Positions 45,128-58,267 of a stretch of 64,000 bases of DNA are shown here, one piece after another. This DNA is from Tubulanus polymorphus (taxonomy: Eukaryota > Nemertea > Palaeonemertea > Tubulaniformes > Tubulanidae). The notes under the pieces are model-generated. The model worked only from the letters and a program-made list of their open reading frames with translations. It searched no databases and had not been told where the DNA came from. Both the position numbers and the translations under genes were made by a program. The DNA is taken from positions 8,174,850 to 8,238,849 of the forward strand of contig NC_134029.1 of the NCBI RefSeq assembly GCF_964204645.1, read 5' to 3'. Within the stretch, counting starts at the first letter, position 1. Each line of letters opens with the position of its first letter.

Positions 45128-45455
45128 ACCATTACAATAATGTTTACATACATTGATACCTAGTACGCTTTATTTAAGGGGTTCTTTATCCGTAAAAGAC
45201 CGTTACAATTCTGTTTATTTACATTGATACCTAGTACGCTTTATTTAAGGGGTTCTGTATCCGTAAAAAACTGTTACAATACTGATTATTTACATTCATA
45301 CCTAGTACGCATTATTCAAGGGGTTGCGTATCCGTAAAAACCCGTTACAATAATGTTTATTTACGTTGATTATTTATTTACGTTATGGTAAACCGTTACA
45401 ATTATGTTAATACACATTGATACCTAGTACACGTCATGAAGGGTTCTGTGTGAGT
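45128..45455. repeat. 71-bp tandem repeat, 4 to 5 units
   Basis: tacctagtacgctttattta, aggggttctgtatccgtaaaa and ccgttacaataatgtttatt recur at 71-bp spacing (tagtacg at 45161, 45232 and 45303). A further unit follows 121 bp later after an internal irregularity. Confidence 0.85.
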
Positions 45456-46254
45456 CGATGTGCACTAAGTCATCAATATTGGCGTTTAGAAATAACAATC
45501 ACAATTGTAAATCTTGGCGTATATGTTCTGATCGAATATATTTCACAACTCGCATTTTATTTTTGATAAATTTCGATCATTATTCTTGAGAGGATGTGCT
45601 GGACTGGTTGTTGGCCAATTCAATTCAATTATCGATAAATTCAAATCACAAATAACTTCACGTATCCTTAATATTGTATCGTCGACAATGTTAAGCGATA
45701 TACGCGTTATTTTTTCAAGGAGGTCGGTAAACTTTCGAGTTAGTTTTCGCGTTGATTCCGCATTCATTAACGTTGGTTCTTTGGAAGCGTGCGTAAACGT
45801 CTGCTTTCACTCTGTAGGCTGGTATAACTGCGAATACGTAGTACTGAGGTCTGTATGCTCGCGTTATAACTGCATAAATAATTAGTGACAAAATACTCGT
45901 TCGACGACGAAAACAGTTTATTTTGAATATGAATGACGCAACACTTGAAATTTGAACTGAAATGAGTATTTTTCCGATTATTCTCTTGCCCACTTATCGG
46001 GAATTTGTGAGCGCGAAATAACTCCTAACGTATACTCCTTTGAATATTATACGTTGTCTTTACGGTGAGGGGCGTATGGATGTGGGAACTGATAGATCTT
46101 GCAATTATTTGATCCAACCACTAGTTTAAAAAAAGACAGGGCTTTAAAGGCAAGGGGAATAGAGATTTTAGCAAAATTGGCACAGATCACAAGGGCAGAG
46201 CCGGAATTTTTGGACGGTCGGGGACCAGCGCACCATTTCTCCAGTCCCCCCTGG

Positions 46255-46508
46255 ACGCGCTTTTGGATCAGGCCGTCAAATTCGGCCGTGCGTTCATACC
46301 CAGACCACTCATTTGATACGAAACAATGCTTAAACAAAGCGGAGTGAGTCACTTCGGGAACCTATGGCAATTCAAACGCAATAATTTGACGCGTCCTAAA
46401 ATTCGGAACTCGCCTGGTCCAACGTTTTTAGTTGGGCCAAACAGGCACCGGCCCATTTGGCACCCGTGTGACTAGTCGTTCCAAAAACGCTCGCGGCGAT
46501 CGCTGCAT
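46255..46508. mobile_element. MITE, family GGGCCAAATTTGGGCCC (copy 2, left end poorly preserved)
   Basis: Shares caatgcttaaacaaagcg, agtgagtcacttc and cggcccatttggcacccgtg with the other copies. Confidence 0.6.
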
Positions 46509-47756
46509 TAGTCCCATTTTTCCTTTCCTGTTTGATGGAATCGGTGCTCACCGCGCCTGAAACAATGGAAGTATCTGTCTGATGAAAAAGCGGAATTTAG
46601 ATGACAGATCTTTAAAAATCTCGAGCGTCACCGGTTGCGTCGTCGTGAGACGCTGTTTGCCTGATTGATTTACGCCCGGGGTTTCTCTTCGGGGTTCGTA
46701 CTATAAATCATGCGATAGTTTTGTCAGATTTCCAATGGATGTCAGTCGGGGTGGGTGTAATCAAATCGAATCTAATCAGAGCTAGCTACTGAAAGTCTCG
46801 CAAAAATGCCAGAGATGAACACGGAGATGTTAACAAATAAGTTGTCTGTTCGCGTATTCAGAAACATTTTGAAAATACTAATCTTGAAGTGTGTTCATAT
46901 ATTTGGCCACCACATATAAATATACATGATAGCATTGCTTGTGGATTGGATGATTTTTATTACTGATAGAACAATGATACTGATCAATGATATGATCATC
47001 ATCGCATCAATCGCAGTGGGTTTAAAAAATAGAGAAATGAGTTGAAGTTAACCTTATGTTGTAAATCTCAAATCTGTAAATCACTGGCGCCAGAAATGAT
47101 TTTATATTTGTAAGTTTTAGGTTTAAGTTTGATGAAATACACGATTTTCATTACAATCAATTTCAATGTATATATACATGTATATATGCTGGGATATCTG
47201 GAAATATTGTCTCCCCACATCGTAGATTTAATTTCTTGTACGAAAATTACCAATTGATGATAACCAATGTTTCTGGCGAATAAGTAACAAATCATCTATG
47301 ATATGTATATATTATATATAAGCTTACTTCATTCCTACATAGTTAGATATACGTTACGACTAATGAAGTGTCTATTTAATCGTAATCACCAGGATATATT
47401 TAATACGTATAGATGATCTATATCTCTCCTCGTCGTATTGCCCATTCAACCTGAGCAACACGATGCGGCGCGTATTCGCATTCGATCATTTCTTCCGGGG
47501 ATGGATCTCGCCGCTTTATTTCCCCTGGTGATAGTATTGATGCGGTGATAATGCTTTCCTCGATAGTAGAAGAAGACATTGACCGCAGTTCACGTCCAGA
47601 GCTTCTGTTATCGATGATATTCTCCCCGTATATTGTCCGGATATGGTGGATCTGCTTGAAAGATGAAGTCTCGGCTATACCTTGGGTCTTGGACAGTTGG
47701 TTCGTTTTGGAAACTCATATGGTTGCCATGGCTGCATTCTCGGAATTTTGTTTGGG

Positions 47757-48030
47757 GCTGGTTGTACAGTCCTGACTTAAGTCCAAAAGTGGTCTTTAAT
47801 TAAAATATTGGTCTTACGTTGTTAGATTAACTAAAGAAGTAAGTTTGTCTTAGACTGGTCTTAAGTCTAAGCTGTGACTATGTAACTAGCCCCTGGGGCC
47901 GGTTGGCTTATAGACTTAAGACCAGTCTAAAACCAACTTAGTTCTATAGCCAATCTTACAACTTAAGACCTGTCTTAAGATTTAAGACAACTTTTGGACT
48001 AAAGTCACGACTGTGCAACTGGCCCCTGGA
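47757..48030. mobile_element. Two adjacent palindromic MITEs, family CCAGTTGCACAGTC
   Basis: The first (47757-47893) runs from ggttgtacagtcctgactta to ctgtgactatgtaactagcc. The second (47893-48030) runs from gcccctggggccggttggct to cgactgtgcaactggcccct. Both stems repeat AAGACCA/TGGTCTT. A third copy is at 57500-57660. Confidence 0.65.
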
Positions 48031-48834
48031 ACTAATGCGAGGTTCGCGGTGAAGGCGTAACTAAGGATTCCATCGTTGCTGAGATAATAGATTCTCATGC
48101 TAAATCTCCATCCCCCTCCGAAATCTCTAAAACCTGTGTCCCATCATGGATTATAGGGCTAAGATAAACCAGTTTAACCAATTCGTCTGTTTTTTTGACT
48201 TAGTATTCGTCCTTGTCTGTTCTCGAAACCTGTCTACGGAAATAACTCGCTCACACAATAATGTATATTGATGATACTGGTGTAGCGTAGACTCGTTGTG
48301 TGATAAGTGCCATTTCAATCAAAGACGAAACGTTTTGATACAATTTCCCGTCTAACGTTCCACATTTACGCAGAAATGACCGTAGTGATGAACAAGTTTG
48401 GTATTTTTTGCTGAAGATGTATTCCATGCTGAATATTGGTCTCATTGGCTTTTGGTGATGACGTCATTCATGCGGCAGCCTATGTTATGCTAATTAGCCA
48501 TATGGTGGATTGAGGCAGTATCACCATCTATTGATTCTTGGGCTTCCAAACGCGGCCCTTATTTTCGTACTACCTATCCGTGTGCCATCTTGATAGTGAC
48601 TGGGTCACTTTTGGGGGCTGAATATGTGTCTATGGTGGATACATATGTAAACCAAATATCAAGACATTACATTGAAGTGTCTATAAAACTAGCCAAAATA
48701 ACTGGATTCCGTCTACGGAGGAAAAGTGAATGCAATCCCACTGGGACGTAAGTCCCAAGTGGGCTAAAAAAAACTCGAGATCGAACCTACCCAGTAAGTC
48801 TGTCTTTCAGCTACTTAAAATCGTTAATGGTGGG

Positions 48835-49000
48835 TCAATCTTGAGAAACTTGGGTACAATGTTAGTATGGGGGTCTAGTTATGGAATGTAAAGAATGGGC
48901 CCAGTGCGCCACCGAGTGGCATAACTAGACACTAAAAACAAGTTCAACGACATAGGGCTCTTCATCATCCTCCTTGTCTTGAACTTGCAATTTTCTCAAC
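48835..49000. repeat. Interspersed repeat, unfilled partner of 31640-32640
   Basis: Carries gtacaatgttagtatggggg uninterrupted, the empty-site version of the locus disrupted by the element at 31670. Confidence 0.65.
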
Positions 49001-50327
49001 GAAGTCTCAAGGTTCACCGACCTCTTGTATTGATTTTGAGGGATGTAGCTGTATGTTCAGTTTGAGACATCCATAATTTTTGAAAATAAACTCAACATAG
49101 CACCATAAGGTATATGATGTTGAAATGCGATTTAACTGTGAGTCAAATGTTTGACCATTCCATGTGAAATAGTATGTATGAGTCAACGGAGGATGAAAAC
49201 GGCTGAGATTCCCGCGAAGTTCTGCTAATTCGAATCACGTTACTGCTAATCGGTATTCTTCGCGGAGACCACTTCTACTAATACGGTTAGGAATCAAGTT
49301 ATTTCCAGTACATCAACAGCAATCGCTAACAAACTGATGCCTGTCTCGGGTTTATTCTGAATTATACGCCGGAAAAATGGAACTGTAAATCTGTAGTTGT
49401 ATACGCTACACTATTACTGTTACGGCACGTAATAAACAGACTGGATTTCCTATACACTAGTCCCTTACGGAATCTTCAGATATTTGCATGAGAATCTTAT
49501 CATTAGAATCTTGTGATGCTGGAATCTGTAACTATTCTGGTGTATACGTAATTATGCACGCATATCGAATATGAGCGCTAATTGTGAACATGTATTGATA
49601 ATAGAATTTTAGGTTTCACACTTGTCGTCTAAATTGGATTTCCACGAGAGGTTCTAGGTAAAGACCAAGACCTATTCATATAGAGAATCATAGCTCGTCA
49701 CAGAATAATGTCATTTTTATGCACGTAGCTCGGTAAAAGTCGCAGATTATCTTAGATGAATATTGTGAAAAACACTACGGAAAATTTGAAATTTTTGAAA
49801 AATAAATGTTTTTCAACATAAGAAAAATTAAAATGTTTTTAACATAAGAATGTTAAAAGGATTTTTACCCGTAACCTGCATTACGGCATATATTACACAG
49901 TAGAGACATTTAGTTTTGTCGGATTCATTCGTTAGATTTGTCGGTTCAACGAGAAATTATTAAAATTGTTTGATTTCGATGTCGAACGGTTTTTGAAATT
50001 GCTTGTTAGTCGGTTGATGAATATATATATCGATATCAAGTACGTTTTCTAGTGTTTTAATCTGGTGAAAACCTCTCGAATACAAAATTGTTGCCAATTC
50101 AAACTATCGCCACATAAGTGAATTGGAAAATATTGGTTTCAATGTTGGATTGAGGTTTTTTGTTTCGACTCCTTAAAAACGGTATTTGGTATATGTTATA
50201 GCACCATGTGACTTTTAATACATTAACCCTTTCTGTAAATATGAAATAATTAGTATTCTCGGTCGATGGCTGATGATAAATACTTGGTCAACCTCGGTAT
50301 GTACATTTTGTGCATCTGTTAAAATAC

Positions 50328-50620
50328 GGGGTGACCACTTACCTGGAAATCACGGGGAGTCAGGGAATTTCTTTTCTTTAAAAAAGTCTCGAAACATTCA
50401 GGGAATTTTGTAAAAATGCTTTAAGTCAGGGATAAGTCAGGTAAATTTGATTGTGAGCGCTAGATCGCGCGTAAAATCAAACAGTTTCCGTCTATGTTTA
50501 ATGTATTTGACTGTGTTAATTGATTGCATTCTTAGCAGATCAAGTCGGGGAAAACAACGTGCATGTCAGGGAAATAGTCAGGGAAAACTCAGCAAGTGAA
50601 ATAAAAGTAGCGCACACCCT
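50328..50620. repeat. Interspersed repeat with GTCAGGGAATTTT motif (copy 1 of 3)
   Basis: ggtgaccacttacctggaaa, gtcagggaattt, tccgtctatgt, tgactgtgttaattgattg, gtcggggaaaacaacgtgca and cacaccct occur in order and recur at 54848-55435 and 60312-60597. Confidence 0.75.
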
Positions 50621-50936
50621 TTAATGATAACATTTAATGATGATAACATTCATAAAGCGACGTTTGTGCGAAAGCAACCGCATTTTGCAAGTCTTATTGC
50701 GTAGGTTAGTCCACACCACGTGCAGCTTCCATTTATAGTCGGATCGGAAGGGTGAACTGAATATCGATTGCCATTTCAATTTCATTGAGAGAGTGGCTGA
50801 GTTACCAATAACAAGAGGTGCGTCATTAGGATCGACGAGGGGCATTGATGTGTAGACACGTAGTACGTATCAATCATAAGTGATATGATTTTGAATGTTT
50901 TCTGATGTCGTGTGGTTCAGACGGCCTCGGTCGGCT

Positions 50937-51353
50937 TATAGCCGCGATCGCACGCAGACGATTTGACCCGGATCAGGCCCGAGTCAAATTTGGCCCTTGC
51001 CTAAATAGAGTGTTCGTTCATGCGTAAACCATTCACTCGATGCTAAACAATGCCTAAACAAACGGGTTTGGAATAAGTAACCAGACAAGTAGTACTTATA
51101 GGTTAACTATTTTATTTGACGCACGAGCTTTCACTACTAGTGTATAGTAGCTTCACCTGATTCATTAGTAGTGAAAGCTCGTGCGTCAAATAAATAGTTA
51201 ACCTATATAGTACTACTTGTCTCGTTATTTATTCCAAACCCGGTTAACACCGCTCGGACCTGGTCCGACGGGCCAAATAGACATGGGCCCATTTGGTACT
51301 AGTGCAAACATTTGTCCCGGGCCAAAAATGCTCATGTGATTGCGGCTTATTCC
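50937..51353. mobile_element. MITE, family GGGCCAAATTTGGGCCC (copy 3) with nested foldback
   Basis: Outer ends gccgcgatcgcacgcagacg and gctcatgtgattgcggc. The interior is split by a separate foldback at 51064-51242. Confidence 0.7.
51064..51242. repeat. Nested 179-bp foldback with 76-bp arms
   Basis: Arms 51064-51139 and 51167-51242 are complementary with a few mismatches, starting gggtttggaataa and ending ttattccaaaccc, around a loop of about 27 bp. The inner arm contains gaaagctcgtgcgtcaaataa. Confidence 0.85.
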
Positions 51354-52849
51354 TCTGGCTCAACCGCTGTTCGACTCATGCCCGAGTCTCCTGAAGAGTC
51401 TAAACTGTTGATTGTTTTTGCGTGGACGGAAAGATTCAACGGGTTGATAGGTTTTTGATGACCGGCTAAGACGGCTTCGTCCCTGCGTGGCTTTCAATCT
51501 TCGTTTCGTCTGACACCGGCGAAGTGATAAATCGGATTTTCACGTGAACGCCCTTCGACATTCGTCAGCTCGTTCGCACTTTCCGTTCCGGATATGGCGC
51601 CGGATCGTATGAGTGCATGACCCAAAACCATTTTCTTGCGAGCGAACGAGTGAGTCCCCCGATACCTTGCCGTCGGACAGATAAGTCCGGCTTACAGTCC
51701 CGGTAGGTATGACCATTGTCGCAGTTGTTAACAACTAGCCGGTGTTTATTGTTATGAATCGATGGTGTAATAGACAGTTATTTACCTGGAGTCCATAGTT
51801 TTCGTTGAGTACGTTGATTGCACCGGGGACACTGGAAATAGCGAATATGACGGCTTGCTAAGATCATCAGGCAGAAGTTTGTTAACACATGAGACATGGG
51901 GTACAAGAGGAGCCTTCATAAGGTGCTAAGGCGCTGGAGCATTAGAAGAGACTGCTAGCTTCGATGCACGTTAGATCGACCAGTTAAGAGGACAGAATAT
52001 AGACTGTTGGTTCCCAAGCACATTCATGAAATTATCGAATAATAATAATAATAATGATAATAATAATAATAATAATTTTGATGATATTTTTAGAAAAATT
52101 AGAAATGAATATTGTGTCCATACTCAACAAAGCTCGTTGCTCCTTTCTCGAGTTGAAAAGCTCAATGTTCCTTTCACCGAGTTGAAAAGCTCATTGTTCC
52201 TTTTACCAATGAAAAGCTTGTTGCTCCTTTCACTTTTCACAAATTTTCAATTTGCCCTTTAAAAAGTTTTCAATAATTTGGGTTAAGATTTTTTTTTCGA
52301 AAATTTGGATAAAATTTTAAGTTTTTTTTTCGAAAATGCCAAGTAATCAATTCTCAAATGATTTATTCAGGTACCTGGGCACTTCATATTTACGATAGCT
52401 GCCCTTTTTTCGATAAATCATTAAGTGCCCTTTTTCCAGTGAAAAAGTGCCCTTTTTCTTGAAAAAGGGCACTTTTCTTGAAAAAGAAAAAGCTGCCCCT
52501 CAAAAAAGCTCGGCACGGGCTTGGTATTTAATATCATATCGCACCATTATCATGATCTATAAAATCTCAACCAGCTGTGAGATTTACACCAGACTCACGC
52601 GTTGCGCGGTGCTGCGCTCGGGCAGACCGACACGGAGAATCTCCGATATCGGGATTCAATTAAACCAGTATTATCAGATTGCGTATACAGGCCGTATCGT
52701 GGCCGATTTATAACGGGACAGAACATGATTTATTCGCGTCGAGGGAAATGTATCTGTAGATATAGTTCAAGCCAGTCGATGGTGTTAATGCGAGCTTTTC
52801 GGAGAGCTAATCCTTATTTGGAAAGCGGAAATGTTTCCGAAGTTATCAT

Positions 52850-53262
52850 CCGAAGAGTTTTTTTAAATCTTAAAATAGGGATTGTCCCTGTTATTTATTT
52901 GGTTGGTAAATTTCGTTTGATTTTCTGATTGAGTGTCCCTTACAGACCCACCACACCTGCCGGGAGCGAAACAGGGGGTTTGATTTTGAAATCGGAAATC
53001 GAGTTACAGATATAAATGTGTGATAGGCAGTCGAGTTTACATATTTTTTTTTTTTTATTGAAGTACATGATTGGGAAATTCGGTTCGGGTTCATTCAAAA
53101 AATCTTCCAACCAGTCTGAACCGACAAGCGACTGATTGGGGTGAATTTTTCTGGCTGCCTAATTTAATACATCGAAATTTTGGAAATAGCAATATTACAA
53201 GGTTGAAGATCATTTGTCCATTTTTATATTCTTATGGTCGTTTATCTGTAGAGTTTTAGCGG
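52850..53262. repeat. Interspersed repeat (inverted partner at 18165-18615)
   Basis: The uninterrupted version: gggagcgaaacaggg is followed directly by ggtttgattttgaaatcgg, whereas the 18-kb copy has GPCR sequence between those two blocks. Confidence 0.75.
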
Positions 53263-53569
53263 GATACTGCCAAAAGTCTTTACTCCAACTTGAACCAGGA
53301 AAAGCTTCAAGCTTATGCCTTATTTCTATGATTCATCTTCGGCTAATTATTGTAGTTATCACGTTCCGTGAGATAGCTTTATTGATACCTGCAGTCTGTC
53401 TGCGGCGGGGTGATGTGAAACTACGCTCTTAGTTTGAGGGTTCAAGAGTAATCGACAACAGGCAGCCTCAAAAGATAAATCGTCTTTCACCATTTATTTT
53501 TTGATCATCATCATCAAGCCTTGAAGCTGTTGAAACTTTCACATATATATGTAGCAGTGTTTTCTGCTA

Positions 53570-53765
53570 CAGGTTCTATGGGGCAGCCACCCCTTTCATT
53601 TTCACACCCACCCCCTGAAATCAGGCACCCCTTATTTCAATATCAGCTGCCTCTACCAGAAATAGATTATACCAAAAATTTAACTAAGATTTTCCGTATT
53701 TTTTGGGGGGATCGAAAGCCTTGCTGCTTCAGTAGCCATCATGATATACAATAAACAAAGGATAT
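53570..53765. repeat. Interspersed repeat (partner at 3420-3740)
   Basis: gggcagccacccctttcatt, aaagccttgctgcttcag and tagccatcatgatatac match the PIGO-intron copy. Confidence 0.6.
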
Positions 53766-54847
53766 AGTCTCTTTCAAATTCCAGGATATGGAGAACAGTG
53801 ATGTACGTCTGCAAATGTACTCCCAGGATACTGGAAATTGCATTTATATTGCATTTATATATTGGAATTTGTATGATTATGTTTGCGATGAATAATCTCG
53901 GAGTATGTTTTTCATATATCTATTATATGTATAGTTTCTCATGGCGCACGTTAAAAAAAAGTTTTCCTCAGAGACCAGAACATATAAACTCAACTCGCAT
54001 TTTCCAATCTATGCTTAGTGGTTTGAAATTTAATGAAATCGCTCATTCATACTTCTAGCCGCTAAACTTTTTAAAAATGTTCTCTATCAAACGATCTGAT
54101 CCAAACAAACGTGCAGTGAGTTTTTTTTTATCTCTAGAAATTCTCGCTCGCGCGCGAGTGAAAGAAGAAAATGTTCGCTAATCGCTGTAGTGTTTGGCTT
54201 ATATATCGATGAAGGTTACTGCTGGTCTTTTCTTGTTAACGCCGAATATACTCGCAGAATATTGTTGGAACGAAATAAATTTACGGTTATGTTTTCGCAC
54301 GGCGCGCTCTGGAGTTTAATCAAACGTCGTAATCACGTTCGAAAATCGTGATTAATGGCGAATAAAAACTTATCAGTGTATAACCCTTGTAACGCGATAT
54401 TCACAGAATCAATCCCTCGAAGTGTTGCTGATGTGACGATGATTACCTTAACTGGGATGATAAATATCCGATCCGGGGACGGATACCGACGTGTTATGGA
54501 TCATTCGCCGATAATGATGATGCTTCCCGGCTGGCTAATCGGGATATCCGTCCTGCTTCTTACCATTATCATGGCCTCAGTTTCGCAACCTTTTTCAAAT
54601 GATTTTGATAACTCGAATACGCATGTCATAATCGGAAGCAAATGATTTGTTCGTTTACGTTCGCGCGTCCGGGCTCGAGCCTTCTTTTTAACTTGGTTGA
54701 AATTGACGGTGCCTTCGAGTGATTTCTGTTGATATGACGAAGGTCTCAGTAAATGAACGTATTCGATATACATGTATTTAAGTTGTAATAGTTGTAAGTG
54801 TAACGCGTCTGCTTCACACATCTTATGGAGATAACTAAACTTTTTTG

Positions 54848-55435
54848 GGGGAGGACCATCTACCTGGAAATCAGGGAAATGTCGGAGAACTTTTTAAGAT
54901 AGTCAGGGAATTTTCCAAAAAAAGAAAAAGCCGTTAACCCTTTCAGTGCTGGCTAATCAATACCCTATAGTGCTGAAGATAATTTGAAAATTCTGAAAAA
55001 TTCCACCCTAGTGTGTTGAATAACGGGAAACGCACTATAGTGCGTCTACACCACGGTGCAGTGTATCATTAGTTACTAATATTTCACTATGTTTGACCGA
55101 TGCTGCCATATTTCAAGAGAGATAATTAGTAATTACTAATTAAATCAATACACCACCGTGCGGTGTACTAGCAAATTCGATCACTGATTCGTACACCGTA
55201 CTGCAGTGTAGACGCACTGAAAGGGTTAAACAGGGAAAACTTTGTTGATATTTCTATAGATGGTGGCTAAAATCAAGCAGTTTCCATCTATGTATTACGT
55301 ATTTAACTGTTAATTGATTGGATTCTTGAGTAGATTGAGTCAGAAAACAACAGACATATAATGTCAGGCAACGCCGTACATGTCAGGGAATAGTAAGGGA
55401 AAAAGAAGAAGAAAAAAAAACGACCACCCTGATAT
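54848..55435. repeat. GTCAGGGAATTTT repeat (copy 2) interrupted by a TTAA-type MITE
   Basis: The left part 54848-54933 and right part 55230-55435 align with consecutive parts of the 50328 copy; the element at 54934-55229 sits exactly between them. Confidence 0.75.
54934..55229. mobile_element. TTAA-type MITE (296 bp), nested
   Basis: The ends TTAACCCTTTCAGTGC and GCACTGAAAGGGTTAA are inverted, with TTAA at both borders (54934-54937 and 55226-55229). Inside are paired palindromes around caccGTGCGGTG. TTAA targeting is typical of piggyBac-related elements. Confidence 0.85.
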
Positions 55436-55742
55436 CGGATAGCAAACATTTTATGTTTATAAAACGAACCCCTTTTCGCGGCTTAAAATTCTCACTTTCA
55501 TTGTACGAAAAAACCATATATCAGAAAATTAATTTAGGGGCTATGAGAACTGGGTCTCGTGGAATAATGAATGCAGAACGATATCTCTTTTCACTGTACG
55601 CGCGTTTTAAAGACCAGAATTTGATTCAATGCCACCTGAACTTGACTTGTGTCATGATCAAAAAACATTAATAACGTATATCTCCTGTGTATTTTCTTAT
55701 AAGTATATATAGGTCTAGCGAATTTAATGTATCGTTTTAGTA

Positions 55743-56265
55743 GTGGTGGATCCAGAGGCCGATATTGAAGAATTTGTCATATGGCAAAAGGATACTGATG
55801 TCCAAAAAGATAATATTATGTGTATTCCTGCACTGAATGGCCATTTGAAGAACTTGTCACATCGCAAAAGGACACTGATGTCCAAAAGGACACTGATGTC
55901 CAAAAAGACGATATTATGTGTATTCCCACACTGAGGGGCCATTTGAAGAACTTGTCACATCACAAAAAGATGCTGATGTCTAAAAAGACAATAGTATGTG
56001 TATTCCCGCACTGAGGGGACATTTGAAGAACTTGTCACATCGCGAAAGGACATGTGTCCAAAAAGACAATATTATGTTTACTCCCGCACTGAGGTTTTAG
56101 AAGTTTTCATATCTCAAAAAGGCACTCCTCAAAGGCAATATTAGGGGTACCACCGCACTGAAATGATCAATTCTATTTGTTGACATAGTCGAAAAGAGCA
56201 CTCAAAAAAAAATTTGATGGACTTTTAAAAGTCTCGCGAGTCCCCCTGGATCGGCCCCTTGTATC
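55743..56265. mobile_element. MITE containing a tandem array of about 100-bp units
   Basis: Ends gtggatccagaggcc and ccccctggatcggcccctt are imperfectly inverted. The body is about four diverged units of ggccatttgaagaacttgtc, acatcgcaaaaggacactga and tgtccaaaaagacaatatta; open frames across it follow from the repeat and are not called. Confidence 0.6.
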
Positions 56266-56361
56266 AGCGGCCTGTTCAGTCCACTCTTCAGATAAAACCA
56301 GATCAAACTCATTTCATAGATTTGTTAGGTTTGTTTGTCATGCCAGGTTTTTGCTAACCAG

Positions 56362-56472
56362 GACCCAGTTCCACAGTTGTGAGTTAGGGTTAACTCTTGA
56401 GTTGAAATTAGTTCATTTTCAATTAGTAATCTCTGAGTCAAATCTTAACACAGAACTGTGGAACCGGGTCCC
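56362..56472. mobile_element. Palindromic MITE, family GTTCCACAG (copy 3 of 3)
   Basis: Left ggacccagttccacagttgt, right acagaactgtggaaccgggt. The best preserved copy. Confidence 0.7.
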
Positions 56473-57499
56473 GAGTACTAGTTCAATATAGAACGTCCGT
56501 CGTAATGTATATTGTTATGGCAGGCTGTTATTGTGCACGGTGGATCTACGCGATTATCTAAACACCCGTAAATAAAGTCGAGCCGCTTGGTTTTTAATCC
56601 TGCGTATGAAGAAAGCTCATTAAAGGTCAATTTGCCGTGAATTATTATGTGTAACAGAAGGACATGTCTCGCAAGGTCGTTCGGCTTAGTCGTTTGGCAA
56701 ATTGGTTTTTCATTAAGCAGATTAATAGCGAATACGTTTGATAATCATATATACCCCTCGTTTAATCACCGATGGCCGAAAAAGTTCCCGAAATAAGTAC
56801 GTACGTCTTCATTGCCGGCCGTAATTATGCCGTAAAAAGACCCATCGCGGCGTAAAAATACTCGACACTTATGCCTTAGAAAGAAATCGGCGTGCTTAGT
56901 TAATTTGATTCGGCTGTTAGATAAATCAAATTCGTACTCTATAGAGTTTGAACTTTACCCTATATAGAAACCAGCAGCCAACAACTTTAATCGCTACGCC
57001 TCGCGGGCACGTGATTGGCCCGACTATTGTCTATGGATTAAGCCGTGTTTCTTGCGCTGATGAATTCTGGAATTTGTCTTTAGGTTCGTCGCAACCAGTC
57101 GATGAACGTACGTCGCAAAGCGAATTATTCGGTGAAATTTGCCGTGAATCATTGTAACGCTAGGTAAATTGTCTGTTCCGATAGGGTAAACGGTGGTCTG
57201 ACTGACCATTATCATTTCGGTACGTTATAATTATCGTAATTATAGTTAACCGTCCTTCCGAAATCCCGGAACGTTAACCCTGTATTGTTTGTTCGCCGTT
57301 GTATGAACAGTAGTGAACAAATCTGTAATATTCATAAGCTGGAATATTCAGTAATACATTGTTTTGTAATATTTATTGCCATATTTGTCAGCTTTCAACT
57401 GGAACGTCTTTTTTATTACATATAAGTCGCGTATTAATTCTGTGATTACCATTGATAACTGACAAATGATATATTCAGAGTGGCCACTGACCTTAATAA

Positions 57500-57660
57500 C
57501 CAGGGGCCAGTTGCACAGTCATGACTTAAAATTAAGACCAACTTAAGTCAATAGTTGGTCTTAGCCATTTATTTTGGTCTTAACTAAGTTGGTCTATTCT
57601 ACCTGTTGCAGAAACAGGTCTTAGCACTAGTCTCAGTTAAGACCAACTTAAGACTAACTT
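57500..57660. mobile_element. Palindromic MITE, family CCAGTTGCACAGTC (copy 3)
   Basis: Starts ccaggggccagttgcacagt. Internal AAGACCAACTTAAG stems match those at 47757-48030. The right end is less clear. Confidence 0.55.
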
Positions 57661-58267
57661 GAAAAAATTCAAAATGGCTGACCATTCAGATCAAACAAGT
57701 GTGGCCAGTGCCAGTGGTAAAATTCAACGAAAAAGGTCTATTAACCTTACGAGCGATGAAACATCAGGAAAATCAGAGTCATTAAAATCTTTAAAGATTT
57801 GGCGAAAACTCATGGAATTCAACAAATTTTGCAAAACACCTGGAATTTGGATATGTTATTGACTATGCGTTTCTTTGTCAAGACGTGATTCGTGAATGAA
57901 TTGTAACATTCTAAACTAATATATTCCTCGGATTCCCGGATTTTGACCTCGGCTGTATAAGAACGCTCGCGTGGTAATTCTTAAAACGGTTGCGATCATC
58001 GTGCATCCTCTTGTATTCTATCAATCTCTCCCGCGCGCGTCCCCGTTCGCATAACTACTATTGATTATTCGTCCGCGGAACGGTTGGTTATCATATTTCT
58101 CCACGTCGCGTTGTCCCCGGCAGGGAACGGCGCCTTCGGTTCGCTTTTTTATGCATGACTGACGTGCCGTCGAGTAGATCCGTAATTAACGGAAGACAAG
58201 AGCAGCAACCGGGTCTTTCATGACGGTCCGTCACGAGTCAACAGCTGTACGTGATGCGACCACGAAT

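Noticed and set aside
54355-54645. Plus-strand 96-aa frame with hydrophobic stretch
   Set aside because: No recognisable domain, no splice context, and the hydrophobic stretch could arise by chance. Left as unassigned intronic sequence.
57659-57862. Plus-strand 67-aa frame starting MKKFKMADHSDQTS
   Set aside because: It begins at the edge of a MITE, has no splice or homology support, and is too short to call.
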